Notes: a model not told the origin generated them from the letters alone. A stretch of 64,000 nt of DNA from Lentzea californiensis (GCF_024648825.1 NZ_JANBBE010000017.1:1-64000); one strand, 5' to 3'. Counted from the first letter of the stretch, positions 35,187 through 45,072 are shown. Made by a program: numbers and translations.

Positions 35187-36059
35187 TCACAAGCTGTCGG
35201 TGTGCCTTCTTAGCGGCGCTACGAGATCCGGGTGACCGCCCCTGTCTGCTCGGTGCAGGAGCCGGGCGGCCACGTAGAACTGGGCGAGCACTCCGGCGTC
35301 GGTCGCCAGCACGTCAGCGAACGTGTCGCGCACTCGATCGGCGGTCTGCGGTACGAGAAGGCTGTAGCTGAGCAAGGTGGCCGCGTCTGTTCCGGCTGGA
35401 CCGCGGCCCCACGATTCCCAGTCCAGCAGAGCGAACTCAGGGCCCATGAGGTTCGCCCAGTGCAGGTCGCCGTGCACTGTTTCCCATTGGCGCACAACGG
35501 GGTTCACCGAGTTTCCGAACTGCTGGTGCATGCGGCCGCTGACCAAGGCCTGGTCTGCGTTGACGCGGGCTGTCGGCATCGCCGCGATCGACCTGCTTGT
35601 TCTGCGTAGTCCGGCCCACCACTCGTCTGGGAGGACGGCCATGTGGCGCAGGACGTCGGTGCGGGAGCACGGCGCGCCTGGCATCAGGGTCATCAGTTCC
35701 GCGCGTTGGTGTCGTCCGTGTTCCCACTCGAAGATGTCGACGACTCGCGGCTTGGACAGGCCTGCGAAGGCGTTCGCTTCCAGATTTCCGGTCCAGAACT
35801 CGCCTTCGACCCACTGCCTGTCCTCCGAGACCACCCGTAGCCACATCGGCTTGCCGGGTCCTTGCACGGGCGCGCTGATCGATCTGTCCAGGCAGCCGAG
35901 CGAAGGTTCCCCGATGACGGTGAGTCTGAAGTGCGCCGCGGCGCGATCGAGGTTTTCGTGCATCCACACCCGGAACTGCGCGTCGGCCTTCCTGAGATGC
36001 GAGCTCAGCGCGTGGCCTCGGTGTCCGAGGACCGGTGAGTGGCCAGGTTGTTCTGACAC
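35187..36059 (-). CDS. Aminoglycoside phosphotransferase-like (APH fold) kinase
   Basis: 290 residues from a GTG at 36059 with AAGGA upstream. The catalytic loop 'VHGDLHWANLM' (~193-203) and the metal-binding 'LLDWESWGRGPAGTDAA' (~209-225) are those of the APH/choline-kinase superfamily. The N-terminal half is divergent, so the substrate cannot be stated. Homologues act on aminoglycosides, homoserine, choline or other small hydroxylated molecules. The gene stands alone with terminator-like structure at its 3' side. Confidence 0.8.
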   Translation of the reverse strand: MSEQPGHSPVLGHRGHALSSHLRKADAQFRVWMHENLDRAAAHFRLTVIGEPSLGCLDRSISAPVQGPGKPMWLRVVSEDRQWVEGEFWTGNLEANAFAGLSKPRVVDIFEWEHGRHQRAELMTLMPGAPCSRTDVLRHMAVLPDEWWAGLRRTSRSIAAMPTARVNADQALVSGRMHQQFGNSVNPVVRQWETVHGDLHWANLMGPEFALLDWESWGRGPAGTDAATLLSYSLLVPQTADRVRDTFADVLATDAGVLAQFYVAARLLHRADRGGHPDLVAPLRRHTDSL

Positions 36060-36394
36060 TGGGTTCCTTCATCTTGGGCGGTCGGGCCTCCTCCGCTACT
36101 CGTTTTAGTGCTTGGACTTCCTCTAAGCGAGACGCCGCAAGGTCATTACGCCCTTCGAGTGCAGCCGGCCGGCGCTCGCGGTGAAGCGGTCGGTGACGGG
36201 GCGGCCAGGCGGGTGGCGTCGTGCGCGGTCGCAGCGGCGCCCAAGCATGCTGAACGCTGGCCTGCCGCTCCGTCTACCTGCGGGTTTCGGCTGGGTGGTG
36301 CGTGCCGCCGAAAATTGTCGGTGGTCGGCGCTAACGTTCCTCCTGTGCCGCCGGACCGGCGGATCGGCTTGCTCGGGGGCGAGGAGAGGGATCG
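36060..36394. other. Divergent promoter region, no gene
   Basis: 335 bases between the phosphotransferase gene (minus) and the SWIM-zinc-finger operon (plus). Alternative frames here are Arg/Cys-rich shadows. A TAACGT hexamer at 36332-36337 could be a -10 element for the downstream operon, but I see no well-spaced -35. The operon start is supported by GAGGAGAGGG just upstream of TTG 36395. Confidence 0.4.
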
Positions 36395-36892
36395 TTGTCG
36401 GACTGGGAAAGTGCTAGTGCCGCGCGGGTGTTGCCGCCTGCGCGGCCGCGCAAGCTTTCGAAGGTGCCGTTCGTCGAGCTGGCGGACGGGCGGTTGCAGG
36501 GGGTGGTGTCCAGCGGGTCGGACATCGAGCGGGTGTACGTGTCTTCGGTCGCTGCGGGGAGTTACGACTTTGCGTGTAGTACCAACAACAATCGGCCGTG
36601 TGGTGGTGCGCGGGGGGCGTTCTGCAACCATATCCTCGCCCTCGTCACCGAAGCGGTGTTGCAGTACGGAGTGGAGCGGGTGGCCCGGTACCTGCGGGTG
36701 GACGCCGCCGGCATGGACGCGCAGGCCATCTACTCGATCATGATGGGGGCGCGGCCCTCGCAGGCGGACAGTGCTGCCGCGGCACAGGTCTTCAGCCGGT
36801 TCCTGCGCCATCTGGCCTATGTGGAGCTTCCCGCTACTACTGCTCCGCTGCCCGAGCTGCAGTGGTTTCCGCCTACCAGGGTGGTGGTGTGA
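36395..36892 (+). CDS. SWIM-type zinc-finger protein, first gene of MoxR-VWA-DUF5682 operon
   Basis: 165 residues from a TTG (GAGGAGAGGG upstream). A metal-binding cluster at ~55-76 includes 'CGGARGAFCNHI', ending in the C-x-H pair of SWIM zinc fingers, with an earlier Cys in 'DFACST'. SWIM domains bind DNA or protein. The following ~70 residues are helical. In this operon, where every junction is tight, it most likely acts as the substrate-recognition or recruiting subunit. That role is inferred from gene context. Confidence 0.7.
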   Translation: MSDWESASAARVLPPARPRKLSKVPFVELADGRLQGVVSSGSDIERVYVSSVAAGSYDFACSTNNNRPCGGARGAFCNHILALVTEAVLQYGVERVARYLRVDAAGMDAQAIYSIMMGARPSQADSAAAAQVFSRFLRHLAYVELPATTAPLPELQWFPPTRVVV

Positions 36893-38277
36893 TGCGCGCC
36901 GATCTGCTGGCCGATCCCGTCGACGGGGTCGACGAGGTGCTGGTGGCCGTTGCCGGTGTCGATCAGGCGTTGGCCGCCGGGCTGTTGCGGCCGCAACCCG
37001 CGCAGGTCGCTGGGCTGGCCGTGCTGGCCGACGCGGTGGCTGGGTCTCCGCTGGGCGCCAGGGTTGCTGAGGCCGCTGAGAAGGCGGCGGCCGGTGCTGC
37101 GGGTGAGGAGCACTTCGTTTCCCTTGCGGTGGCTCGGATCGCGCTGCTCGGGTCGGTGCACGACGCGCTGATGGTGCGGGTGGGGCAGGCGACCGGACGG
37201 GCACCGGGCGACTCGAGCGGATCGGTGGCGGGTGGGGGTCAGGCCGAGAACCTGGTGCTGGCGGCCCGGTCCTGGCTGGCCGACCTGGCTCGCGCCGGGT
37301 GGCAGGGCATCGACCACGACCTGGTCTCCGGTGCCGAACCGGTGATCTCCGCGTTGTTGCCCGAACCTCGGTTGCGCCGGTTGGCCGCGTTGCTGGACGG
37401 GTTCGCGGCCGAGTTGGCTGCTTCTTGTCCCGGGTCTGCTTTGGAACGGATTCCGTCGCGCCGCTGGGGAGATCTGTGGTCGCGGGCGATGTTGCTGACG
37501 TTGCCCGGTGCGACGGAGGTGCCTGTTGGCACGGTGACCGGGCGGCTGTTGCCGTTGGGAGTGGACCTGCACGAGCACGCGACTGCCGCGCAGGCCCAGG
37601 TGCACGCGGTGTTCGAACCGGCTGACGGTGGCACGCCTCGTCTTGTGCGCGCCAGCGTGTCGGCGCCCAAGCCGGACACGATCATCGGTGCCGGGATCTG
37701 GCAGTTGCTGCGGCCGCACCTGTCGTTGCTGGCGGCCGTCAGCGAAGGCCGGTCCATGGAGCTCGCCGACATGCCGATCACCGGTGAGGGCGACCTGTTG
37801 TGGCGCGACGAGCACGCGAGGCTCGGTGAGCCGGCCGATCCGTTCGCCACCGCGCGGGTCGTGCTGCCGGCCGCCAGCGCGCTGCCGACGGCACCGCTGG
37901 ACCGGCACCCTGCCCGCATCGCCGTGCCCGTTTTCCTGGAGGGCTATTTCGCGGAGCAAGCGGGGGAGGCGCTGACCTTCTCGCTCGCCGGGCAGCCCGT
38001 CGTCGTGGACACCGACCGGGTGCCGGCCGCCGGGCCGCTCACGCCGGAAGCGGTGGCGACGTCGAACGCCTGCATCGGCCTGGTGCGCTGGGACGCGGGT
38101 GTGTTCCGGGTCCAGCCGCTCGCAGTCGAGACCACGGTGCGCAAGAAGGTCGTGGCCCTGCACGCCGGTGCGTGGGCCGGTGGCGCGGTCGACAAGGCCG
38201 GTGTCAAGGCGGAGAAGGCCGCGACCGATGCCGCGACTGTGCTGCGTGAGCGTGCCGGAAGGTTGCTGCGCAAATGA
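36892..38277 (+). CDS. Unrecognised protein of the MoxR-VWA-DUF5682 operon
   Basis: 461 residues; the ATG overlaps the previous TGA (TGATG). The first ~270 residues are Ala/Leu-rich helices resembling HEAT-like packing. The C-terminal ~190 residues are more beta-rich and include conserved-looking 'TVTGRLLPLGVDLHEHATAA' and 'WRDEHARLGEPADPF'. There is no signal peptide or transmembrane helix, and no known catalytic motif. It overlaps the VWA gene by 4 bases. Probably a structural partner of the MoxR/VWA pair. Confidence 0.7.
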   Translation: MRADLLADPVDGVDEVLVAVAGVDQALAAGLLRPQPAQVAGLAVLADAVAGSPLGARVAEAAEKAAAGAAGEEHFVSLAVARIALLGSVHDALMVRVGQATGRAPGDSSGSVAGGGQAENLVLAARSWLADLARAGWQGIDHDLVSGAEPVISALLPEPRLRRLAALLDGFAAELAASCPGSALERIPSRRWGDLWSRAMLLTLPGATEVPVGTVTGRLLPLGVDLHEHATAAQAQVHAVFEPADGGTPRLVRASVSAPKPDTIIGAGIWQLLRPHLSLLAAVSEGRSMELADMPITGEGDLLWRDEHARLGEPADPFATARVVLPAASALPTAPLDRHPARIAVPVFLEGYFAEQAGEALTFSLAGQPVVVDTDRVPAAGPLTPEAVATSNACIGLVRWDAGVFRVQPLAVETTVRKKVVALHAGAWAGGAVDKAGVKAEKAATDAATVLRERAGRLLRK

Positions 38278-39638
38278 CCGACGCACAGGAGAACCGCCGG
38301 CAGGTCCTCTACTGGCGGTTGCTGTCCCGGCTGTTCGACCACGAGGAACAGTCCACCTTGGAGTCGGCGAGCCTGGCCGTGCTGCAGGACATCGGCTTGC
38401 CGCCCGCACTGCTCGACCCGCAGGCCGGTGTCGACTCGATCGTGCAGCGCCACCCCGGGCTCGCCGCCGAGTTCGAGAGCGTCATGGTTCCCGAGACGGG
38501 GGACGAACGCGACAAGGCGGCCGAGGTGCGGCGCGCCGCACTGGTGTCGAAGGTGCTGCTGAACGTCTTCGCCACCGGGTCCGGCACCGTCACGGCCGGG
38601 CAGCTGTCCCGGTGGCAGGCCGACGCCGGCTGGCTGGAACGTGCGCTGGGCTGCCAGCCGGGACAGCTGCGCGGTGGCGGCAGGCAGGCCTCCCCGACCG
38701 GCACCGGGACGGGCTCCGGCACGCCGGACCTGAGCAACCTGATCCCGCAGATCGGTCCCGAGCTCGGTGCTCTGGAGGCGGACCTGGTCAAGCGCATGCA
38801 CCTGCGCGAGGTGCTCGCGGACCCGGCGCTGGCCGCCCAGCTCACGCCGAGCATGTCGCTGATCGAGCAGTTGTTGCGGGACAAGGACAACCTCTCCGGG
38901 GTGGCGCTGGCCAACGCCAAGTCGCTGATCCGCCGCTTCGTGGACGAGGTGGCCGAGGTGCTGCGCACGCAGGTGGAGAAGGCCTCCACCGGTGCGCTCG
39001 ACCGGTCGGTGCCGCCGAAGCGGGTGTTCCGCAACCTCGACCTCGACCGCACGATCTGGAAGAACCTGACCAACTGGAGTCCCGCGGAGGAACGGCTCTA
39101 CGTCGACCGCCTCTACTACCGGCACACCGCGCGCAAGACCACGCCGCAGCGGCTGATCGCGGTGGTGGACCAGTCCGGTTCCATGGTCGACTCGATGGTC
39201 AACTGCACCATCCTGGCCTCGATCTTCGCCGGGTTGCCCAGGGTGGACGTGCACCTGGTCGCCTACGACACCAGGGCGCTGGACCTGACCCCGTGGGTGG
39301 CGGACCCGTTCGAGACCCTGCTGCGCACCCAACTCGGTGGCGGTACCGACGGCACTGTGGCGATGGCGCTGACGCAGCCGAAGATCGCCGAGCCGCGCAA
39401 CACCGTGGTGGTGTGGATCTCCGACTTCTACGAGTCCCAGTGCGAGCAGCTCTACGACTCGATGGCGGCGATCCACCGCTCCGGGGCCAGGTTCATCCCG
39501 GTCGGCTCGGTGACGAGCTCCGGCCGCGGCAGCGTGAACCCGTGGTTCCGCGAGCGGTTCAAGGACCTGGGCACGCCGGTGATCTCCGGCCACATCCGCA
39601 AGCTCGTCCACGAGCTCAAGACCTTCCTCACCACCTGA
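38274..39638 (+). CDS. VWA (CoxE-like) domain protein, MoxR partner
   Basis: 454 residues. The C-terminal VWA domain carries an intact metal-ion-dependent adhesion site 'VVDQSGSMVDS' (Asp at ~299) with the later Thr/Asp elements ('GGGTDGTVAM'). The N-terminal ~260 residues are helical and resemble other VWA proteins encoded with MoxR ATPases. VWA proteins of this type act as adaptors that link a MoxR ATPase to its target. The next gene, 36 bases downstream, is that ATPase. Confidence 0.85.
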   Translation: MTDAQENRRQVLYWRLLSRLFDHEEQSTLESASLAVLQDIGLPPALLDPQAGVDSIVQRHPGLAAEFESVMVPETGDERDKAAEVRRAALVSKVLLNVFATGSGTVTAGQLSRWQADAGWLERALGCQPGQLRGGGRQASPTGTGTGSGTPDLSNLIPQIGPELGALEADLVKRMHLREVLADPALAAQLTPSMSLIEQLLRDKDNLSGVALANAKSLIRRFVDEVAEVLRTQVEKASTGALDRSVPPKRVFRNLDLDRTIWKNLTNWSPAEERLYVDRLYYRHTARKTTPQRLIAVVDQSGSMVDSMVNCTILASIFAGLPRVDVHLVAYDTRALDLTPWVADPFETLLRTQLGGGTDGTVAMALTQPKIAEPRNTVVVWISDFYESQCEQLYDSMAAIHRSGARFIPVGSVTSSGRGSVNPWFRERFKDLGTPVISGHIRKLVHELKTFLTT

Positions 39639-39674
39639 CTTCCTCGCTGACTTCCCGAAAGGCACGACGAGAAC

Positions 39675-40787
39675 ATGTCCGACCTGTTGCGCGCCCCCGC
39701 CGAGCTCAAGTACGCCGAGGAACTGGACTGGCTGGAGGCCGCCGACGACAACCCCAAGCCGTTCTCCTGGCGGCTGTCGCCGAAGATGATCCGCCTGTTC
39801 GTCCTGGGCGCCGAGCGGTCCGACGGCCTGGACCGGGAGATCGCGCAGAAGTGGTTCGGCGACCGCAGCATCGTCGAACGCGCCATCGTCACGCTGGCGT
39901 CCGACCGCGGCCTGCTGCTCATCGGTGACCCCGGTACCGGCAAGAGCTGGCTGGCCGAGCTGCTCGCCGCCGCCATCTCCCGCAACTCCACCCAGGTGGT
40001 GCAGGGCACCGCCGGCACCACCGAGGACCACATCAAGTACTCGTGGAACGTGTCGATGGTGATCGCCAAGGGCCAGTCCCGCGAGTCGATGATCCCGTCG
40101 CCGATCATGAACGCGATGGAGACCGGCACCATCGGCCGGTTCGAGGAACTGACCCGCTCGACCAGCGACGTCCAGGACGCGCTGATCTCCATCCTGTCCG
40201 AGAAGTACGTCTCGGTGCCCGAGTTGGACAACGACAACATCGTGTTCGCCAAGCCCGGTTTCTCGATCATCGCCACCGCGAACAGCCGCGACCGCGGCGT
40301 CAACGACCTGTCCTCGGCGCTGAAGCGGCGGTTCAACTTCGTGCGCATCCCGGTGGTGACGAACAAGAAGAGCGAGGCCGAGATCGTCCGGTTCCGCACC
40401 GAGGAACTGCTGCGCAGGCACCAGATCGAGCTGGACGTGCCGCCGAACCTGCTGGACGTGCTGCTGCGCAGCTTCGCCGACCTGCGCGCGGCGTCGGCCG
40501 CGGCGGGCAGCGACGACGAGAAGCTGGAGTCCGCGCTGTCCACCGCGGAACAGATCGGTGTGCTGGAGGACGCCATCCTGCACAGCAACTTCTTCGGTGA
40601 GCGGGAGCTGACCGCGCGCTCGCTCGGCTCCTCGCTGGTGGGGTCGCTGTCGCGGCGGGCGCCCGAAGACCTGGCGATCATGAACAAGTACCTGCACGGG
40701 GTGGTCGAGCCGCGGGGCAAGGACGAGGGCGGGCTGTGGCCGGAGTTCCTGGCCGGCGGCCGCGACACGATCGCCACCCTCTCGTGA
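39675..40787 (+). CDS. MoxR-type AAA+ ATPase, second in window
   Basis: 370 residues from ATG 39675. Walker A 'LLLIGDPGTGKSWLAEL' (~78-94) is intact. Walker B is weaker than usual ('SPIMNAMETGTIGRFEEL' region), but sensor 1 'SIIATANSRDRGVNDLSSAL' and the arginine-finger region 'KRRFNF' are present. It is clearly diverged from the MoxR at 26048, so it belongs to a separate machine. It overlaps the DUF5682 gene by 4 bases. Confidence 0.88.
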   Translation: MSDLLRAPAELKYAEELDWLEAADDNPKPFSWRLSPKMIRLFVLGAERSDGLDREIAQKWFGDRSIVERAIVTLASDRGLLLIGDPGTGKSWLAELLAAAISRNSTQVVQGTAGTTEDHIKYSWNVSMVIAKGQSRESMIPSPIMNAMETGTIGRFEELTRSTSDVQDALISILSEKYVSVPELDNDNIVFAKPGFSIIATANSRDRGVNDLSSALKRRFNFVRIPVVTNKKSEAEIVRFRTEELLRRHQIELDVPPNLLDVLLRSFADLRAASAAAGSDDEKLESALSTAEQIGVLEDAILHSNFFGERELTARSLGSSLVGSLSRRAPEDLAIMNKYLHGVVEPRGKDEGGLWPEFLAGGRDTIATLS

Positions 40788-43504
40788 GCTTCGAGTCGCT
40801 GCGCACGCAGCTGCAGCAGGCCGCGACGACCTTCGCCGACGGGCCCGGTGCCCTGGAAGGCATCCTGCTCGGCATGGTCGACGACGTCGACCGCGCCGTC
40901 TCCGAACCACTGGAGATCTTCCCGGTCTGCCACCACTCCCCGGCCTCTGCGGTGGCCATGGCCCGCCGGTTGCGGGACAAGCAGCCCAAGGTCATCTACC
41001 TGGAGCTCTGCGAGGACATGGCGCCGCTGCTCACCGAGCTGCGCAACTGCCGTCTTCCCGTTGCGGTGCAGGCGTTCTCCAGCGAGGTCGACGGGTTCCC
41101 GGCCGAGTGGGCACCGCTGTCGGTGGTCGCCCCGATCACCGAGGCGTCCGCGGAGTACCAGGCGATCGCCTACGCGCTGGACACACCGGGGGTCGAGCTG
41201 GTCCTGGTGGACCGCTCCTCGGACCACGTGTTCCAGTGGCAGCCGCCGGAGACCGGGCCGACGGACGAGGACGCGCTGCACGGCGACGCGGTCGGCGTGG
41301 AGATCGGCGACCTGCGGCCGCGTTTCGCCGAACTGGAGGAGTACCTGCTGCACCACGGCAAGGTGCGGCACTGGTCGGAGTGGTGGCACCAGTACGTCGA
41401 GCTCCCGCTCGGCGGCAGCGACCACGACACGTACCGCCAGGTGATGTTCCTGATCGGCAGCCTGTTCCGGCGGCTCGCCCCCGGCGATCCGCGCCGGGTG
41501 CGGGTCGACGAGGACCGCGAGCGGTACATGTGGACGCGGATGCGCGAGCACCTGGCCGCCAGCGGCGCGGACCCCGCGGACTGCCTGTACGTCTGCGGCG
41601 CCTTCCACGCGGCCAGCCGGGTCGCGGAGTTCGGCGTCGGCGGGAGCGGCGGCTTCGTGATCAGCCCGCGCAGCGCTACGAAGTGGCAGCACGGCCTGAT
41701 CCCGTCGAGCCACGCGGCGATCGAGGCGCAGTTCGGCCTCGCGGCGGGCTCGGTGTCCATCGCGGCCACCGAGTGGGCGAAGAACCTGCGGCGCACCAAG
41801 GTGACACCGTTCCAGCTCGCCGGCCAGGCCGGTGGGAAGAAGGCCCGCAAGCCCGCGGCGCTGCCCGGTCCGGCCGCGGAACTCACCGCCGCCGACCAGC
41901 TTTCCGGTTTCCTGCAACGGTCGCCGGTGCTGGACCGCCTCGACGAGGCCGAGCTGCTCGGCTGGTCCGTGGAGATCGTCCGCGCGGCCCGCCGCAACGG
42001 CTACCTGGCCTCCACCGCCGACGCCATCGCGGTCTTCGAGACCTCGATCCTGCTGGCGGGCATGCGCGACCGGGCCCGGCCGACGCCGTACGACTTCCAG
42101 GACGCCGCCGTCACCTGCATCGAGAAGGACGTCGTCCCGGGACGACGCGACGTCGGGCGCCTGGTCGAGATCATGATGGGCGGCGACCGCATCGGCCAGG
42201 TCGGCTACGACGCGCTGCCACCGCTGGCGCGCGACGTCCACGACCGCCTCGCCCCGCTCGACCTCAAGCTCCAGCAACGAGGCGTGCAGCGAGCCCTGCT
42301 CGACATCGTCTCCCGGCCGGAGCTCGAACCCTGCTCGAACCTGCTGTGGATGCTGCGCTACCTGCTGCCACGCGGCGCCGCCCGTCCGATCATGGGCGAG
42401 CGGAAGCTGGGCGAACGCCCGATCCAGGAGTCGTGGGACCTCGCCCTCGGCACCCATCAGCGGGCCCTCATCGAACTGGGCTACGAGGGCGTCAGCGTCG
42501 AACAGGTCGTGGAGCAACGCCTCCGCCGCAGCGCCTACGACCCGCAGGCCACCACCGCGGGCGTCCTCGAAGCCGTCGAGGACGCCATCCGCTACCTGCA
42601 CAGCCCGCGCCTGGCGGGAGACCTGGGCACCCGGGCGCTGGAGGTGCTGGCCGGCGAACGCACGGTGGACGGCGCGCCGGAGGTCCTGCGCCGGTCCCGC
42701 CGCCTGCTCGCCTACTACCGCACGAACGAACCTGTTCTGCCGCAATGGATCGAGTCGTTCGTCCGCACCGGCTACGCCCACTACTGCACCCTGCTGCCGA
42801 CGGCGTTCACCGACGAGGAGGCGGGCGTCGACCAGGTGGCCGCCATGCTCGGCTTCCTGTTCAGCATGGAGTCCCTGGCCCTGTCTCTGGGCTGCGACCG
42901 CACCCAGCTGGAACTCGCGGTGGCCCAGTCGCACCCGGAAGAGCCGTCGAAGGTGGCTCTGCTGTGGGCCGCGCAGGTCCACCTGGGCCGGCTGTCCCGG
43001 TCCGAACTGCGCGTCCGGTGCGACGACCTGCTGGGCAACCCGCTGTCGCTGCCGAGCTATCCGCGCTACCTGAGCGGTTTCGTGCACGCCCTCGACCCGG
43101 TGCCGAGCCTGGTGGACTTCGTGGTGGAGACCATGTCCACCGCGTTCGCCCGCTTACCGGACCCACTGCTGTTGCCGTGGCTGCCCAGCCTGATCAGCAC
43201 CCTGCGTTCCCGCGGCGCGCAGTTCGTCCCGCTGCTCATCCGGGAGGCGGGCCGCCTGTTCCCCGGCCGGCTCCCGGCGCTCGACGAGTGGGTCCCGCCC
43301 TGGCTCGAGCAGCCCGCACCCGTTGCGGAGCGCACGAAGTCCGGCAACGGCCTCGCACTGCTGGCCGCCCACCCGGCGACCTGCGACGCGGTCGCGGAAC
43401 TGCTGGGCTGCGGGGGTTCCTGGCAGGCCGCGCCGAACGGGGCGGTGCTGCTGAGCCGTCATCCGGACACCGCGGTGGCACTGGAGGCGCTGCTGGCCAC
43501 CTGA
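40784..43504 (+). CDS. DUF5682 family protein
   Basis: 906 residues from a GTG overlapping the MoxR stop. The N-terminal ~290 residues include 'VCHHSPASAVAMARRL' and 'YLELCEDMAPLL', reminiscent of the TraB/PrgY/ChaN-like fold with its His and Glu clusters; 'YVCGAFHAASR' supplies another His. The rest is helical repeat-like. Members of this family are recurrently encoded beside MoxR and VWA proteins. The role is unknown. The size and conserved His/Glu residues suggest that it is the effector or catalytic component of the operon (inference). Confidence 0.8.
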   Translation: MSFESLRTQLQQAATTFADGPGALEGILLGMVDDVDRAVSEPLEIFPVCHHSPASAVAMARRLRDKQPKVIYLELCEDMAPLLTELRNCRLPVAVQAFSSEVDGFPAEWAPLSVVAPITEASAEYQAIAYALDTPGVELVLVDRSSDHVFQWQPPETGPTDEDALHGDAVGVEIGDLRPRFAELEEYLLHHGKVRHWSEWWHQYVELPLGGSDHDTYRQVMFLIGSLFRRLAPGDPRRVRVDEDRERYMWTRMREHLAASGADPADCLYVCGAFHAASRVAEFGVGGSGGFVISPRSATKWQHGLIPSSHAAIEAQFGLAAGSVSIAATEWAKNLRRTKVTPFQLAGQAGGKKARKPAALPGPAAELTAADQLSGFLQRSPVLDRLDEAELLGWSVEIVRAARRNGYLASTADAIAVFETSILLAGMRDRARPTPYDFQDAAVTCIEKDVVPGRRDVGRLVEIMMGGDRIGQVGYDALPPLARDVHDRLAPLDLKLQQRGVQRALLDIVSRPELEPCSNLLWMLRYLLPRGAARPIMGERKLGERPIQESWDLALGTHQRALIELGYEGVSVEQVVEQRLRRSAYDPQATTAGVLEAVEDAIRYLHSPRLAGDLGTRALEVLAGERTVDGAPEVLRRSRRLLAYYRTNEPVLPQWIESFVRTGYAHYCTLLPTAFTDEEAGVDQVAAMLGFLFSMESLALSLGCDRTQLELAVAQSHPEEPSKVALLWAAQVHLGRLSRSELRVRCDDLLGNPLSLPSYPRYLSGFVHALDPVPSLVDFVVETMSTAFARLPDPLLLPWLPSLISTLRSRGAQFVPLLIREAGRLFPGRLPALDEWVPPWLEQPAPVAERTKSGNGLALLAAHPATCDAVAELLGCGGSWQAAPNGAVLLSRHPDTAVALEALLAT

Positions 43505-43538
43505 GCCGCCGGGCAGGCACCCCCGCAGTTCAAGCCGG

Positions 43539-44807
43539 CTACGAGGTCACGGCCGGGTTTCGGGCGGGTTGGCCGACCGCCGTGGCCGGCTTCCGTGACC
43601 TGTGAGCCTTCGCTGGTGGCTCCACGAGCGTGGCGCGCTCGTACACGGCCATCGCCTCCTTCGCCAGCCGGCTGCGCGAGTACCGGCCCAGAACGCGGTC
43701 GCGGGCGGCGATGCCGAACTGCTCGCGCCGCGTTTCGTCCGCCAGCAACGCTTTCAGCGACTGCGCCAGCCGCCGGCTGTCCTGCGGCCCGATCAGCAGG
43801 CCGGTCACGTCCGGCAGCACGATGTCGCTGAGCGCACCGACCGCCGTCGCCACCACGGGGACACCGCAGGCCATCGCCTCGAGCGCGGCGCTGCCGTACC
43901 TGTCGGCGGCCGGTGCGCACACCGCGACGTCGGCCGACCTCAGCACCGCCGGCCTGTGGGTGCGCGGAACCGCGTTCGCGTCCACCAGCTCGACGTGATC
44001 CACAGTGGACACCACGGCGTCCACGGCCGAAGAACCGGTGCCGGAATCCAGTTCTCCGGTCACCGCTATGCGCATTCGTCCATCGTGGACGGCGGTCGGG
44101 CCGTCCGGGTCGAAGAAATCTGAGTTCACGCCACTGGGCACCACGGAAATACGGCTGCGTCGCACGCCCAGCTGCGACAGTTCCGCCGCTTCCGCCGAAC
44201 TCGTCGCCGTGATCCACGCGGCTCGGCGTGCGATCAGCGCCTCGGCGTCGGAGCGCTGTTTCATCCCCGTCTCGCCGAGCCCGTGATAGGAGTGCACCAC
44301 CGGTACCTGAAAGTGATGTGCGCCGATCACCGACACCAGCCCGGACGTCCAGTGGTGTGAGTGCACCACGTCCGGAGGACGCGCCCGCCACTGCTCGGCG
44401 AGGAACTCGGTGAAATCACCGAGGTGGTTCACGAGCTCGTTCTCCGCGAGTGCGCGGGCCGGTCCGCCGGGAACGTGCACGATGTCGTAACCGTCGCCGG
44501 AGCTGAGAGCCGCCGGCGCCGTGGAATCGTCGCGCCGGGTGTAGACGACCAGCTCATGTCCCGCGGCGCTCAATCCCGCGCACAGCTCCGCTACGTGCGC
44601 GCCCTGTCCCGCGCTTTCAGCGAGCGGTCCTGCCTGTACTGACACCATCGCTATTCGCATTCGCCCGGCCGCATCCTCGGTCTTCAGCTCGACTTCGAGC
44701 TGCCGGCTCAACTCGACCAGTTCCGGTGGTGAATAGCGACCGTATTGCCTCTCGGCGCTGGCGACAAGAGCGCGCGTCCGGCATAGCACATGCACGCACT
44801 GGTCCAT
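43539..44807 (-). CDS. GT4-family glycosyltransferase
   Basis: 422 residues from ATG 44807. A more conventional GT4 start would be the internal ATG at 44660 ('MRIAMVSVQAGPLAESAGQG'); the extra ~49 residues form an acidic helix with coding-like third positions, so I keep the longer form with doubt. GT-B features: the N-terminal Gly-rich loop 'GQGAHVAELCAGL', 'VHSHHWTSG', and the C-terminal nucleotide-sugar site 'EAMACGVPVVATAVGALSDIV'. The enzyme transfers a sugar from a nucleotide donor; acceptor unknown. MshA and other inositol-linked GT4 enzymes are relatives, but no further assignment is justified. Confidence 0.85.
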   Translation of the reverse strand: MDQCVHVLCRTRALVASAERQYGRYSPPELVELSRQLEVELKTEDAAGRMRIAMVSVQAGPLAESAGQGAHVAELCAGLSAAGHELVVYTRRDDSTAPAALSSGDGYDIVHVPGGPARALAENELVNHLGDFTEFLAEQWRARPPDVVHSHHWTSGLVSVIGAHHFQVPVVHSYHGLGETGMKQRSDAEALIARRAAWITATSSAEAAELSQLGVRRSRISVVPSGVNSDFFDPDGPTAVHDGRMRIAVTGELDSGTGSSAVDAVVSTVDHVELVDANAVPRTHRPAVLRSADVAVCAPAADRYGSAALEAMACGVPVVATAVGALSDIVLPDVTGLLIGPQDSRRLAQSLKALLADETRREQFGIAARDRVLGRYSRSRLAKEAMAVYERATLVEPPAKAHRSRKPATAVGQPARNPAVTS

Positions 44808-45072
44808 AGCGCTGGTCGGCGTTCCGTTCCACGGTAGCGAAGTTCAGGTGAAGCGCTGGTCAGAGGCATGGCGAGCCTGGCGGGAGAGGTCCCGTCGACC
44901 GCCGAACTGAACTCTCCGCGCCGTCGCGAGGGTGGTGTGCATGTGCGATTCGAGGCTCTGCCGCAGGTCGGAACGGGCTTTCACCCTATAGCAGGATGCG
45001 GACGTGGAATACGCTGGTTCTGCGCTGCTCATGAGCTTGGAGAGTCCTAAACGCAGATATTCGAGCACCACC

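Noticed and set aside
36108-36743. Cys/Arg-rich 211-codon frame overlapping the SWIM gene
   Set aside because: Out of frame with the SWIM zinc-finger gene, which has a good ribosome site and translational coupling downstream.
39452-43087. 1211-codon open frame antisense to the VWA/MoxR/DUF5682 genes
   Set aside because: Typical high-GC shadow: Arg/Gly/His/Val-rich, no motif, antisense to clearly coding sequence with conserved domains.
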